From Chersky-840 sp036511675 (lineage in GTDB: Bacteria; Actinomycetota; Acidimicrobiia; Acidimicrobiales; UBA8190), in the NCBI GenBank assembly GCA_036511675.1, contig DATCBU010000097.1, forward strand, positions 22,186 through 86,185: a stretch of 64,000 bases of DNA, read 5' to 3'. Both the position numbers and the translations under genes were made by a program. Under the pieces are notes generated by a model. That model did no database searches. It worked only from the letters and a program-made list of their open reading frames with translations, and had not been told where the DNA came from. Shown piece by piece: positions 16,043-24,427 of this stretch. The stretch's first letter is position 1; every line of letters starts with the position of its first letter.

Positions 16043-17175
16043 TGGCTCGGGAGCCGCAATCCGTGGCCGACCTTGAGGTACGCGACCTCACGGTGGAGTT
16101 CGTGTCAGGCGACTACGTCGTCCGTCCCCTCAGTGGGCTCAACCTTGACGCCCACGACGGTGAACTGGTCGTCGTCCTCGGCCCCAGTGGATGTGGCAAG
16201 ACCACGCTGCTGTCGTGTCTGGCTGGACTTCTCACGCCGACGTCGGGGACCATCACATTTCGGGGGACGGACGTGGGGTCGCTGACCGGTTCGGCCCTGG
16301 GTGACTACCGCCGCTCCACGGTGGGGGTTGTCTTCCAGGCATTCAATCTCATCCGCAGCCTGTCGGCCCGGGCCAACGTCGCTGCACCGCTACGCCTGGC
16401 GAAAGTCCCCCGGAAGACGGCGACGACGCGCGCCGACGAGCTTCTCGACGTCGTCGGCTTGTCCGATCGCGCCGGCCACAGGCCCGCACAGTTGTCAGGG
16501 GGTCAGCAGCAGCGGGTGGCCATCGCCCGCGCCCTGGCCCACGATCCTCCACTCATCGTGGCCGACGAGCCCACGGCCCACCTCGATTACATCCAGGTCG
16601 AGGGCGTCCTGCGTCTCCTCCGGGAGCTTTCGACCCCCGGTCGGTTGGTGCTCGTGTCGACCCACGACGATCGCATCACCAACATCGCCGACCGCGTCGT
16701 CGAGCTGACCCCGCAATTCGCCACCGCTGACCGTCCCCCGGAGCCGGTCGTCCTCGCTCCGGGAGAGGTCCTCTTCTCCCAAGGGGACCGGGGGGATCTC
16801 GTGTACATGGTCGAGGATGGCGAGATCGAGATCTACCAGGTCCGCGCCGACGGTGCCGAGGAGCACCTCGCCCTGGTGGGGCCGGGCCAATATTTCGGGG
16901 AGCTGGGCCCCATGCTCAACCTTCCCCGCAGCGCCAGCGCCCGAGCCAAAGGGCCGTGCCGCCTCACCGGCTACACGGTGCGGGCCTTTCGCCAACGGTT
17001 CCCCGGCGCCGGTGCCGACGTCCCCGAACGCAGCGATCCGGCAGCCACGACGGTGCCCGAGCCCGCGACGGTGTCCGCGCCCGCCAGTGCGCCCGAGCCC
17101 GAGTTGCTCACGGAGACTGTCCCGTTCCCCGAGCCCGTCCCGGTCCCGGCGCCTGCGGGTTTGTGGGTGGCGTAG
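16039..17175 (+). CDS. ABC ATPase fused to a cyclic-nucleotide-binding domain
   Basis: 378 residues. The ATPase domain (about 11-228) is complete: Walker A GPSGCGKT (48-55), signature LSGGQQQR (152-159), Walker B LIVADEP (172-178) and switch His209. A CRP-like cNMP-binding domain follows at about 237-320, with FGELG and PRSASARA forming the phosphate-binding cassette. The last 50 residues are Pro/Glu/Val repeats. ATP hydrolysis by the transporter may thus respond to cAMP or another nucleotide. No DNA-binding helix is present. It is coupled to the permease gene by a four-base overlap. Confidence 0.9.
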   Translation: MMAREPQSVADLEVRDLTVEFVSGDYVVRPLSGLNLDAHDGELVVVLGPSGCGKTTLLSCLAGLLTPTSGTITFRGTDVGSLTGSALGDYRRSTVGVVFQAFNLIRSLSARANVAAPLRLAKVPRKTATTRADELLDVVGLSDRAGHRPAQLSGGQQQRVAIARALAHDPPLIVADEPTAHLDYIQVEGVLRLLRELSTPGRLVLVSTHDDRITNIADRVVELTPQFATADRPPEPVVLAPGEVLFSQGDRGDLVYMVEDGEIEIYQVRADGAEEHLALVGPGQYFGELGPMLNLPRSASARAKGPCRLTGYTVRAFRQRFPGAGADVPERSDPAATTVPEPATVSAPASAPEPELLTETVPFPEPVPVPAPAGLWVA

Positions 17176-17200
17176 ACCCCGGTCAACGCGACCGCGATCC

Positions 17201-17923
17201 TCAGTCGGGATAGCTCGCCAAGAGCGTTTCCGCCCACTTGGTCTTCGGGTGGTCGGCCCCGAGTGTCTGCGTTCGTCGATCGATCAGGGTCAGGAGCAGG
17301 ACCCGGGCTTCGACGAACTCGTTGGAGCGGCCCAGAGACGTGATCAAGCCGGCAATGGCGTCGAGGGTGGCAGGATCGTCGGGGCCGAGGGTGTGGGTGC
17401 AGCCGGCCACCACGGCCCGAGAGACCTCGACGGCGCGCTCGTGCTCGCCGAGCTTTCGGAGGGTCCCGCTGAGCCAGGTCATTGCCGTGAGGGTTCGACG
17501 GTCGTTTTCGCCGAAGCGCCGGCGAAAGTCCTCGACGACGCTCTCGAGCACCGGGAGAGCGGCATCGGGCTGGTCGAGCTCCCGGTAGAGACGACCGATC
17601 GAGAACTCGATGTTCCATCGTGTCTCGGAGTCGGCCTGTCCACGACGGGTGAGGGTGGCGACCGCCTCCTGCCAGACCGCGAGAGCTTCGGCCCAGTACC
17701 CGTGCCGGTCGTAATAGCTCGCCAGTTGGATCCTGGCGTTGACCGTGACCTTGCGATCCTCACCGAACCACCGCTTCGATCTCTGGAGCTGGTTCTCGAG
17801 GGTTGTCCGCATCTGACCCGGAGACGCCATCCACGTCTCCATGGCTTCCTGGTCGATGTTGAACTGCCAGGGCCGAGGCCCCTTCGACAGCAGCGACCGC
17901 AGGCGGGGTCGGGAGCGAGCCAC
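17201..17923 (-). CDS. Tetratricopeptide (kinesin light chain-like) protein
   Basis: 240 residues, all helical. Repeats of about 42 residues each end in LGxDHPxT/FGENDRRT-type turns (RRFGENDRRTL, HTLGPDDPATL, QTLGADHPKTK), as in kinesin-light-chain-type TPRs. Four repeats can be counted from about residue 40 to the end. It should be a protein-binding scaffold. The GTG at 17923 was chosen because AATGTA on the plus strand (TACATT on the coding strand) sits five bases upstream, a leaderless arrangement; reading further upstream gives an implausible Cys/Trp-containing extension. It is convergent with the ABC operon. Confidence 0.7.
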   Translation of the reverse strand: MARSRPRLRSLLSKGPRPWQFNIDQEAMETWMASPGQMRTTLENQLQRSKRWFGEDRKVTVNARIQLASYYDRHGYWAEALAVWQEAVATLTRRGQADSETRWNIEFSIGRLYRELDQPDAALPVLESVVEDFRRRFGENDRRTLTAMTWLSGTLRKLGEHERAVEVSRAVVAGCTHTLGPDDPATLDAIAGLITSLGRSNEFVEARVLLLTLIDRRTQTLGADHPKTKWAETLLASYPD

Positions 17924-17928
17924 GGCAA

Positions 17929-17934
17929 AATGTA
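17929..17934 (-). promoter_or_regulatory. -10 element for the TPR gene
   Basis: TACATT on the minus strand, five bases before the GTG start. No ribosome-binding site is present, so a leaderless transcript is likely. Confidence 0.45.
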
Positions 17935-18187
17935 CGGCTGGCCCGGCTGATTCGGCAAGAAGCCACTGGCAACCGCTCACGCGTGGGTGTTGCACACCAC
18001 CGGTGTTGCCGCACCCGTTCCGGCGTCAGTCCCTTGCGCCCGGAATTGATGCCCCGAGCCTTTATGGAGCGCCCGGATCGCGATCGGTACTCGGTGGCAG
18101 TGTTGGAGCTGGGCGTGGGTGCGTGAACTGCCCGGGGCCCTGGTGGCGAAGAACCTCGGAACACACCTTCAGGCGAAAGGCGATCCC

Positions 18188-18590
18188 ATGGGTTCTGAGG
18201 ACGACATCAAGACCATCCAGCCCATCTACGAGGCGTTCGGTCGAGGCGGCGCCGGGGCCATCCTCGACGGCGTGACAGGCGATGTCGACTGGGCTTCTGA
18301 CCAGCTCCACCGGGGCGCCGTGGGACGTGGTCAAGCACGGCAAGGACGGAGTGATCGCGTGCTTCCAGGCCTACGGGTCGACCATGGAGGTGGACGAGTT
18401 CACCCCTTCACCTTTCGCCGCCAATGAGGACGCCGTGTTCACGGTGGTGCGCTGCCGGGCGCGGGTCCGGAGCACCCAGAAGGCGCTGGACATGAGCCGG
18501 CATCACTACTTCCGGTTCCGGGACGGAAAAATCTCCTACTGCCGGGGCACCGAGGACAGCGCCCAGACCGAAGCGGCGCGGCGTCCGTAG
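18188..18590 (+). pseudogene. Frameshifted SnoaL-like (NTF2 family) gene
   Basis: The ATG at 18188 has an AGGCGAAAGG ribosome-binding site and opens a SnoaL-like protein (IKTIQPIYEAFGRGGAGAIL). At about 18299-18302 the homologous frame jumps: the next conserved block (SSTGAPWDVVKHGKDGVIACF, then HHYFRFRDGKISYCRG) continues in another frame to 18590. Two bases seem to be missing after the Trp-Ala-Ser-Asp codons. Joined, the product would be about 134 residues, normal for the family. Either a young pseudogene or a sequencing/assembly error; read data would decide. Confidence 0.75.
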
Positions 18591-18701
18591 CCGCGGTCGC
18601 CCGACCGGCTCCAACGGAGGCCGCCCCGCGCCCCCCGTCCAGGGCTCGCCGGGCGCGTACCCTAGAAGTGATGGGGACCTGGCCTTCGGCAACGCCTGAG
18701 C

Positions 18702-19469
18702 ATGGTTGGGCAGGCTGACATGCACAGCGCCGCCTTCGTGCTGCTGGCCTCGGTGTTTCTCGCCAGTTCTGTCGAGATGGTCGAGGCGCTCACGATCGTC
18801 GTCGCCGTGGGCGTCACCCGGGGATGGCGATCGGCGCTGGAAGGGGTCGCCGCCGCCCTGGCGATCTTGGCTGCCCTGGTGGTGGCCATCGGGCCGGCTC
18901 TCGTGCACTACGTGCCCCTGAGTGGCTTGCGGATCGCGGTCGGGGGCTTGTTGCTCGTGTTCGGGATGCAGTGGTTGCGCAAGGCCGTACTCCGGGCCGT
19001 GGGTCTGAAGGCCAAGCACGACGAGGACGCCATCTTCAGCGAGCACGTCGCCGAGCTGTCGACCCAGCAACGGCCCGTCTCGGGGCGCGACTCCACGGCG
19101 TTCGCCGTGGCCTTCAAGGGTGTCTTCCTCGAGGGACTCGAGGTGGTGGTCATCGTGCTGACCCTGGGTGTGGCCGATCATCGGCTGGGGCTCGCCGCCG
19201 CCGGGGCCGGTGCCGCGGTCGTCGTCGTCGGGATCGTGGGTGCCCTGGTGTCGCGTCAGCTGGCCGGCGTGCCCGAGAACGCCATGAAGATGGCGGTCGG
19301 CCTCATGCTCGTCAGCTTCGGCACCTTCTGGTCTGGTGAAGGGATCGGGGTTCGCTGGCCCGGGTCCGAGCTGGCCCTCCCCGTGCTCGTGGCGGTCTAT
19401 GCCGCGGTGGCGTGGGTGACGGTGTCGGTCGTCGGGCGCGATCGCCGGGCAGGTGTCGAAGTTGCCTGA
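18702..19469 (+). CDS. Multi-spanning membrane protein, COG4280-like
   Basis: 255 residues with about seven membrane segments. Two related motifs, SSVEMVEALTIVVAVG (near 22) and GVFLEGLEVVVIVLTLG (near 143), each place two Glu residues in a membrane helix. This looks like an internally repeated cation transporter of the GDT1/LysE-like kind; the second motif also recalls the REGLE motif of FTR1 iron permeases. A hydrophilic loop (about 100-130) contains KAKHDEDAIFSEH. The transported ion is unknown. The start at 18702 is uncertain, with an ATG six codons later. A TACCCT -10-like element at 18659 precedes it. Coupled to the next small gene. Confidence 0.65.
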   Translation: MVGQADMHSAAFVLLASVFLASSVEMVEALTIVVAVGVTRGWRSALEGVAAALAILAALVVAIGPALVHYVPLSGLRIAVGGLLLVFGMQWLRKAVLRAVGLKAKHDEDAIFSEHVAELSTQQRPVSGRDSTAFAVAFKGVFLEGLEVVVIVLTLGVADHRLGLAAAGAGAAVVVVGIVGALVSRQLAGVPENAMKMAVGLMLVSFGTFWSGEGIGVRWPGSELALPVLVAVYAAVAWVTVSVVGRDRRAGVEVA

Positions 19470-19743
19470 GGCCCGACCGACCGGCGAGCCACGGCCACCC
19501 TCCGGTGTCCGGCGCTACGCGTCCGCCTTCGGGCGGTTCTGGTGGGAGTTCCTTGTCGGCGACACACCCGAGCTGCTCATCGGCGCCGTGATGGCGGTGG
19601 CCATCGTGGCCCTGCTCGCCCACCACGGGGCAGCACGCGCCGTGACCGTCGCCGCCCTGCCGGTGCTGGTCATCGCCATGCTCGGTGCCTCGGTTCGACG
19701 GGCGCAACGCGCGGCGCGCGCCTCGCGACCTCCCGAACCCTGA
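19453..19743 (+). CDS. Small membrane protein (96 aa)
   Basis: 96 residues, not recognised. After 20 polar residues, FGRFWWEFLVGDTPELLIGAVMAVAIVALLA gives an amphipathic aromatic stretch and a first membrane segment. A second segment (VTVAALPVLVIAMLGA) and an Arg/Ala-rich cytoplasmic end follow. The GTG start lies inside the end of the upstream transporter-like gene (17-base overlap), so the products are probably made together and may form a complex. It converges with the acyl-CoA ligase gene that ends at 19757. Confidence 0.6.
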   Translation: MSKLPEARPTGEPRPPSGVRRYASAFGRFWWEFLVGDTPELLIGAVMAVAIVALLAHHGAARAVTVAALPVLVIAMLGASVRRAQRAARASRPPEP

Positions 19744-19756
19744 GGCCTGAACCGGC

Positions 19757-21316
19757 TCAGCGGGGAAAGGGCCTGTCCGCCAGCTCTTCGCGCAGCTTGT
19801 ACTTGAGCACCTTGTTCAGGGTCTCGTTGCGGGGGAGGGAGTCGACCACTTCGAGCTGCTCGGGCACCTTCTGCTTCATGAGGCCGGCGGCATCGAGGTG
19901 GGCCACCATCTCGTCGAAGGTCAGAGGATCTGTTCCCTGGGCCGTCTCGACCACGGCACACACCCGCTCGCCGCGCTCGCGGTCGGCGAGGCCCACCACG
20001 GCGACGTCTCTCACCTTGGGATGGGTGTAGAGCAGGTCCTCGATCTCCTTGGCCGAGATATTCTCGCCCTTGCGGATGATGATGTCCTTGAGGCGTCCCG
20101 TGAGCACCACATGGCCGTCGGGCCGGAAGTGCCCGACGTCGCCGGTGCGGAAATAGCCCTGATCGTCGAAGGACTCGGCCGAGAGCACGGGGTCGGTGTA
20201 GCCCTTGCACACCATGGCGCCCCTGACCCGCACCTCGCCGTCCTCGCCCGTGGGGGCCTCGACCCCGTCGAGCGTCACGATGCGGATCTCGGCGCCGAAT
20301 ACGGGCTTGCCCACGGTGTTGGCGAGTTGGTCGTCGGTGTCGCTGGGCGAGCCCATGCAGATCATGGGAATCTCGGTCATGCCGTATCCGTGCGCCACGG
20401 TCACGCCGATCTCACGGCCCACCTCGTAGAAGATCTCCGGGGGCATGGGGGCGCCGCCCCCGGAGAGGATCCGCAGGGAAGGGATGATCTTCGTCCCCGG
20501 CTGCTTGCGTTGCTCGTTGAGATACGCCATGTAGAAGGCGGTGCTCCCCCCGGCCATGGTGACGCCGTGCCGGGAGAACACCTCCACCGCCACATCGGGC
20601 GCGAAGGCTTCGAGGAGCACCGTCGAGAATCCGATGGCCAGCACCATGACGAGGTAGTCGGGCCCGGCGATGTGGGCGAAGGGAAAGGCGATGGACCCCA
20701 CGTCGTGTTCGGTCAACTCCACCGCCATGGCCAGCCCTCGTCCCCCGGTCACGAGGGTGGTGTCGCTGTGGCGCACGCCCTTGGGGTCCGAGGTGGTGCC
20801 CGAGGTGTAGTAGATCCAGCGGACTTGGTCGTCGCCCGGCAACGGGGGAGGGGGCAACGTGGCGGGGTCACCCTCGGGGAGCGAGTCATAGGCGACCACC
20901 ACTGTCGGAGGCCGGTCGAGCCCGGCGGCGATCTTCTCGGCCATGGCGACGAAGTCGAATCCCTTCCACACCCCGGGGACGAAGTAGAACTCGGCCCGGG
21001 TCTGCGCCAGGGCGAAGGCGACCTCGCGCTCGCGGTAGATGTGGATGATGGGGTTCTGCACCACCCCGAGGCGCGCCAGAGCCATGGAGAGCACGATCGT
21101 CTCGATGCGTGTGGGCAGCTGCCACGACACCGGCGTCGACGGGCCGATCCCCATGGCGTGCAGTCCCGCCGCCACCACCTCGCACCGGTGGTGGAAGTCC
21201 CCGAAGGTCACGTGGCGTCCGGACTCGTCGATGAGCATGAGACGATCGCCCGACGCGGTGGCCCGCGCCTCGACCAGCTCCCACATCGACCCCACGTCGT
21301 AGATGGCGCCGGTCAC
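19757..21316 (-). CDS. Acyl-CoA ligase (FadD/AliA-like)
   Basis: 519 residues, a complete adenylate-forming enzyme: P-loop YTSGTTSDPKG near 170, A5 region GYGMTEIPM near 325, YFRTGDVGHF near 403, GENISAKEIEDLLY near 430 and a catalytic Lys in TLNKVLKYKL near 505. It resembles cyclohexanecarboxylate-CoA ligase-type FadD proteins. It likely activates an aliphatic, alicyclic or steroid-derived acid. The downstream partner in the same direction is the thiolase gene whose stop is 33 bases upstream of this start, so the two probably form one unit feeding beta-oxidation. Confidence 0.85.
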   Translation of the reverse strand: MTGAIYDVGSMWELVEARATASGDRLMLIDESGRHVTFGDFHHRCEVVAAGLHAMGIGPSTPVSWQLPTRIETIVLSMALARLGVVQNPIIHIYREREVAFALAQTRAEFYFVPGVWKGFDFVAMAEKIAAGLDRPPTVVVAYDSLPEGDPATLPPPPLPGDDQVRWIYYTSGTTSDPKGVRHSDTTLVTGGRGLAMAVELTEHDVGSIAFPFAHIAGPDYLVMVLAIGFSTVLLEAFAPDVAVEVFSRHGVTMAGGSTAFYMAYLNEQRKQPGTKIIPSLRILSGGGAPMPPEIFYEVGREIGVTVAHGYGMTEIPMICMGSPSDTDDQLANTVGKPVFGAEIRIVTLDGVEAPTGEDGEVRVRGAMVCKGYTDPVLSAESFDDQGYFRTGDVGHFRPDGHVVLTGRLKDIIIRKGENISAKEIEDLLYTHPKVRDVAVVGLADRERGERVCAVVETAQGTDPLTFDEMVAHLDAAGLMKQKVPEQLEVVDSLPRNETLNKVLKYKLREELADRPFPR

Positions 21317-21349
21317 GTGGCCCCCTCTTGTCCCGGACTTCGGCCGTGT

Positions 21350-22552
21350 CTACGACAGGCGTTCGACGACCATGGCCATGCCCTGGCCACCACCGACGCA
21401 CATCGACTCCAACCCCCAGGTCTTGTTCTCGTCGTCGAGGGCGTTGAGCAGCGTGGTCATGATCCGTGCCCCGGTCATGCCGAAGGGGTGGCCGAGCGCG
21501 ATGGAGCCGCCCTTCACGTTGAGCTTGTCCCAGTCGATGCCGAGGTGCTTGGCCGACGGGATGACCTGCGCCGCGAAGGCTTCGTTGATCTCGACCAGGT
21601 CGATGTCGTCGATGGTCTTGCCGGCCCGCTTGAGCGCCTGGCGACACGCCTCGATGGGACCGAGGCCCATGATCTCGGGGTCGAGGGCAGAGACCCCGCT
21701 GGAGACGATGCGCGCCAGCGGCGTGATGCCCAGTTCGCTCGCCTTGGTCTCAGACATCACGATGACCGCCGCCGCACCGTCGTTGAGCGGACAGGCGTTG
21801 CCGGCGGTGATGGTGCCGCCTTCGCGGAAGACGGGTTTGAGCGCGGCGAGGCCCTCCACCGTGGTGCCGTCGCGGGGCCCGTCGTCCCTGGTGACCACCG
21901 TGCCGTCCGCCAGGGTCACGGGGATGATCTCGCGCTCGAAGAAGCCGTTCTTCTGGGACTCCACCGCCCGGTTCTGGCTGCGCGCCGCGAACTCGTCCAT
22001 CTCCTGGCGCGTCACCTTCTCGTACTCGGCGACGTTCTCAGCGGTCTGGCCCATGGCGATGTACACGTCGCTGAGCCCCTGGGGCGGCGTCCAGGGGTCG
22101 CTGACCGCCGGGTTCCGGGCCGCGGTGCGGGACTCGGCGTCGGCGAACGCGGCGTTGTGCGGGCCGACATCCGACGCCCCGAACTGGAACCGGCTGACCG
22201 TCTCGACACCGCCGGCCAGGAACACGTCGCCCTCACCCGCCTTGATGGCGTGCGCCGCCATGCGGATGGTCTGGAGCGATGACGAGCAGTAGCGGTTGAC
22301 TGTCACCCCCGGCACGTCCACCCCGGCCAGGATGGCGGCCACGCGAGCCACGTTGTAGCCGGCCTCGCCGGCGGGCTGGCCGCATCCGAGCATGACGTCC
22401 TCGATGAGGGCCGGGTCGAGCTGCGGCACCTTGGCCAGGACTTCCTTGATGACCAGCGCCGCCAGATCGTCGGGGCGGCAACTCACCAGCGAGCCCTTGT
22501 TGGCGCGCCCGATGGGCGTTCTTCCGGTGGCGACGATGACGGCGTCGGGCAT
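21350..22552 (-). CDS. Thiolase (acetyl-CoA acetyltransferase, FadA type)
   Basis: 400 residues, typical thiolase. The nucleophile Cys89 sits in NRYCSSSLQ, the catalytic His is in IALGHPFGMTG near 350, and the second Cys in SMCVGGGQG near 383. NEAFAAQ is present near 317. It cleaves 3-ketoacyl-CoA with CoA to release acetyl-CoA. It lies upstream of the acyl-CoA ligase gene and about 700 bases from the divergent FadE26/27-like pair, so a role in side-chain beta-oxidation is likely. Whether it is specific for steroid substrates (FadA5/FadA6) or general (FadA2/FadA3 type) cannot be settled here. Confidence 0.88.
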   Translation of the reverse strand: MPDAVIVATGRTPIGRANKGSLVSCRPDDLAALVIKEVLAKVPQLDPALIEDVMLGCGQPAGEAGYNVARVAAILAGVDVPGVTVNRYCSSSLQTIRMAAHAIKAGEGDVFLAGGVETVSRFQFGASDVGPHNAAFADAESRTAARNPAVSDPWTPPQGLSDVYIAMGQTAENVAEYEKVTRQEMDEFAARSQNRAVESQKNGFFEREIIPVTLADGTVVTRDDGPRDGTTVEGLAALKPVFREGGTITAGNACPLNDGAAAVIVMSETKASELGITPLARIVSSGVSALDPEIMGLGPIEACRQALKRAGKTIDDIDLVEINEAFAAQVIPSAKHLGIDWDKLNVKGGSIALGHPFGMTGARIMTTLLNALDDENKTWGLESMCVGGGQGMAMVVERLS

Positions 22553-22650
22553 TGCGTGGGCTCCTTGGGTACGTGCTCGGGGAAGACCCTAGGTTGGCAC
22601 ACGATGCCGGGGACGGCCCAAGCGGCGACCCGAGCGCCGACAGTCTCGGG

Positions 22651-23148
22651 TCATCGTGCGAGGTCTTCGGCGTTGAGGGTTCGCCACATGTGGACGTGGG
22701 GACCGATGCCGGGGATGTCGAAGACCCCGCCCCGTGGCATGAAACCGGCTCGCCGGTACAGGCCCTGGGCCGGCACGCGGGCGTTGCACCACACCAGGCC
22801 TCCGCCGTGCGCGGCGACATGGTCGAGCAGGGCGGCGAGGACCAGGCTCCCGAGGCCGCGGCGGCGCGCTCCGGGGCGTGTGGCCATACCCCGCAGCCGC
22901 CACCCGTCGATGCGTTCGGGCTCCCACGGCGGCGGCTCGGGGACCACCGTGCCCACCGCGTCGACCTCCGTCCGGTGTTCGGAGTCACGGGTCGCGATGT
23001 GGCGGACCGCGGCGTGCGCGCTGCGCGGGTCGTCGTCGCCCTGGTACCGCGCCTCCTCGGGGGGCTGGTCGGGTCGCAGCACGGCTCGGCGCAGTGGCCG
23101 CACCACCTGGGCGTCCACGAGTTCCACGGCATCGGGACGTGCACGCAC
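22651..23148 (-). CDS. GNAT-like N-acetyltransferase
   Basis: 165 residues. Motif A is visible as LRGMATRPGARRRGLGSLVL, with R-R-G-L-G as the pyrophosphate loop, followed by GLVWCNARVPAQGLYRRAGF (motif B). The N-terminal part is rich in charged residues. The GTG at 23148 was preferred over a TTG further out, because that TTG lies inside the operator at 23194-23207. The substrate is not known. It is transcribed away from the FadE26-like gene and ends about 100 bases before the thiolase gene. Confidence 0.7.
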   Translation of the reverse strand: MRARPDAVELVDAQVVRPLRRAVLRPDQPPEEARYQGDDDPRSAHAAVRHIATRDSEHRTEVDAVGTVVPEPPPWEPERIDGWRLRGMATRPGARRRGLGSLVLAALLDHVAAHGGGLVWCNARVPAQGLYRRAGFMPRGGVFDIPGIGPHVHMWRTLNAEDLAR

Positions 23149-23193
23149 CGGGGTGAGGATAGGCCCGCGGCTGGCCCCGTTCGGGGGCGGAAC

Positions 23194-23207
23194 TGTAACC
23201 TGTTCCA
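23194..23207. promoter_or_regulatory. KstR-type operator, perfect match
   Basis: TGTAACCTGTTCCA matches the KstR consensus TnnAACnnGTTnnA at every fixed position. It lies 30 bases upstream of the start of the FadE26-like gene, where a TetR repressor would block transcription. Confidence 0.72.
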
Positions 23208-23237
23208 AGTTCGACCCGGAAGAAGGGCAGGGCGGGC

Positions 23238-24413
23238 ATGGAGATCGGGTACACCGAGGAACAGCAGGAACTGCGCCAGGAGCTGCGCGAGTACTACGCC
23301 AATCTGCTGACTCCCGAGGTCGAGGCGGAGCTGTCGGTGAGCCACGGCATCGGGCCCACGGTCCGGCGGATCACCAAGCAGATGGCCAGCGACGGATGGC
23401 TCGGCATCGGATGGCCCAAGGAGTACGGGGGCCAGGGCCGTTCGGCCCTCGAGCAGTTCATCTTCTTCGACGAGTCCATGCGCAGCGGGGCGCCGGTGCC
23501 GATGCTCACCATCAACACGGTGGGCCCCACCATCATGAACTTCGGCACCGACGAGCAGAAGGCGTTCTTCTTGCCCAAGATCCTCGCCGGCGAGATCCAT
23601 TTCTGCATCGGGTACTCCGAGCCCCAGGCCGGCACCGACCTTGCCGCTCTCCAGACCCGGGCGGTAGTCGACGGCGACGAGCTCGTCATCAATGGGACCA
23701 AGATCTTCACCTCGCTGGCCGGCGACGCCGACTACTGCTGGCTGGCGGTGCGCACCGACCCCGATGCGTCCAAGCACAAGGGCATCTCCATGGTGATCGT
23801 CCCCATGAACACACCCGGTGTGCGCGTGGTGCCGATGCAGCTGCTCGGTGACCACAACATCAACTACACCTTCTGGGAGGACGTGCGCGTCCCGCTGTCG
23901 AACGTGGTGGGTGGGCTCAACAACGGCTGGAGCCTGATCACCAACCAGCTCAACCACGAGCGGGTCACCCTGTGCTCTCCGGGGATCATCGAGCGGGCCC
24001 TGGGCGACGTGAGGAAGTGGGCTCAGGACACCAAGCTCGCCGACGGGCGGCGCGTCATCGACCAGGAGTGGGTGCGCATCGCGCTGGCCCGGGTGCACGC
24101 CAAGCTCGAATTCCTCCGGCTCATCAACTGGAAGGTGGCCTGGAACGGCACCCAGGGACGCCTCGACGTGGCCGACGCCTCGTCGATCAAGGTGTTCGGC
24201 ACCGAGTTCTACATGGAAGCCCTGCGGACGCTGTCCGAAGTCATCGGCCAGTCGGGGTACCTGCGGCGGGGCTCGGCCGAAGAGGTCCTGCGCGGACGGC
24301 TCGAGGCCTACACCCGCGGCCTCGTCATCCTGACCTTCGGCGGCGGCACCAACGAGATCCAGCGCGACCTGATCGCCATCTTCGGCCTCGGCATGCCGCG
24401 GTCGCTTCGCTAG
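23238..24413 (+). CDS. Acyl-CoA dehydrogenase, FadE26/ChsE4-like
   Basis: 391 residues. Resembles FadE26 (ChsE4) of M. tuberculosis as I recall it: MEIGYTEEQQELRQELREYY start, DGWLGIGWPKEYGG, FCIGYSEPQAGTDLAAL (FAD-contacting strand), LVTNQLNHER-like ITNQLNHERV and a C-terminal TFGGGTNEIQRDLIA. In mycobacteria ChsE4 forms an alpha2-beta2 complex with ChsE5 and dehydrogenates steroid side-chain CoA esters. The partner gene follows 14 bases downstream. A KstR-type operator lies just upstream, and a purine-rich AGAAGGGCAGGG ribosome-binding site precedes the ATG. Confidence 0.82.
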   Translation: MEIGYTEEQQELRQELREYYANLLTPEVEAELSVSHGIGPTVRRITKQMASDGWLGIGWPKEYGGQGRSALEQFIFFDESMRSGAPVPMLTINTVGPTIMNFGTDEQKAFFLPKILAGEIHFCIGYSEPQAGTDLAALQTRAVVDGDELVINGTKIFTSLAGDADYCWLAVRTDPDASKHKGISMVIVPMNTPGVRVVPMQLLGDHNINYTFWEDVRVPLSNVVGGLNNGWSLITNQLNHERVTLCSPGIIERALGDVRKWAQDTKLADGRRVIDQEWVRIALARVHAKLEFLRLINWKVAWNGTQGRLDVADASSIKVFGTEFYMEALRTLSEVIGQSGYLRRGSAEEVLRGRLEAYTRGLVILTFGGGTNEIQRDLIAIFGLGMPRSLR

Positions 24414-24427
24414 AAAGAGAGAACGAC

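Noticed and set aside
19898..22282. 794-codon plus-strand frame opposite the acyl-CoA ligase and thiolase genes
   Set aside because: The translation is His/Gly/Arg-rich and shows no domain. Both complete enzymes are on the other strand in the same place.
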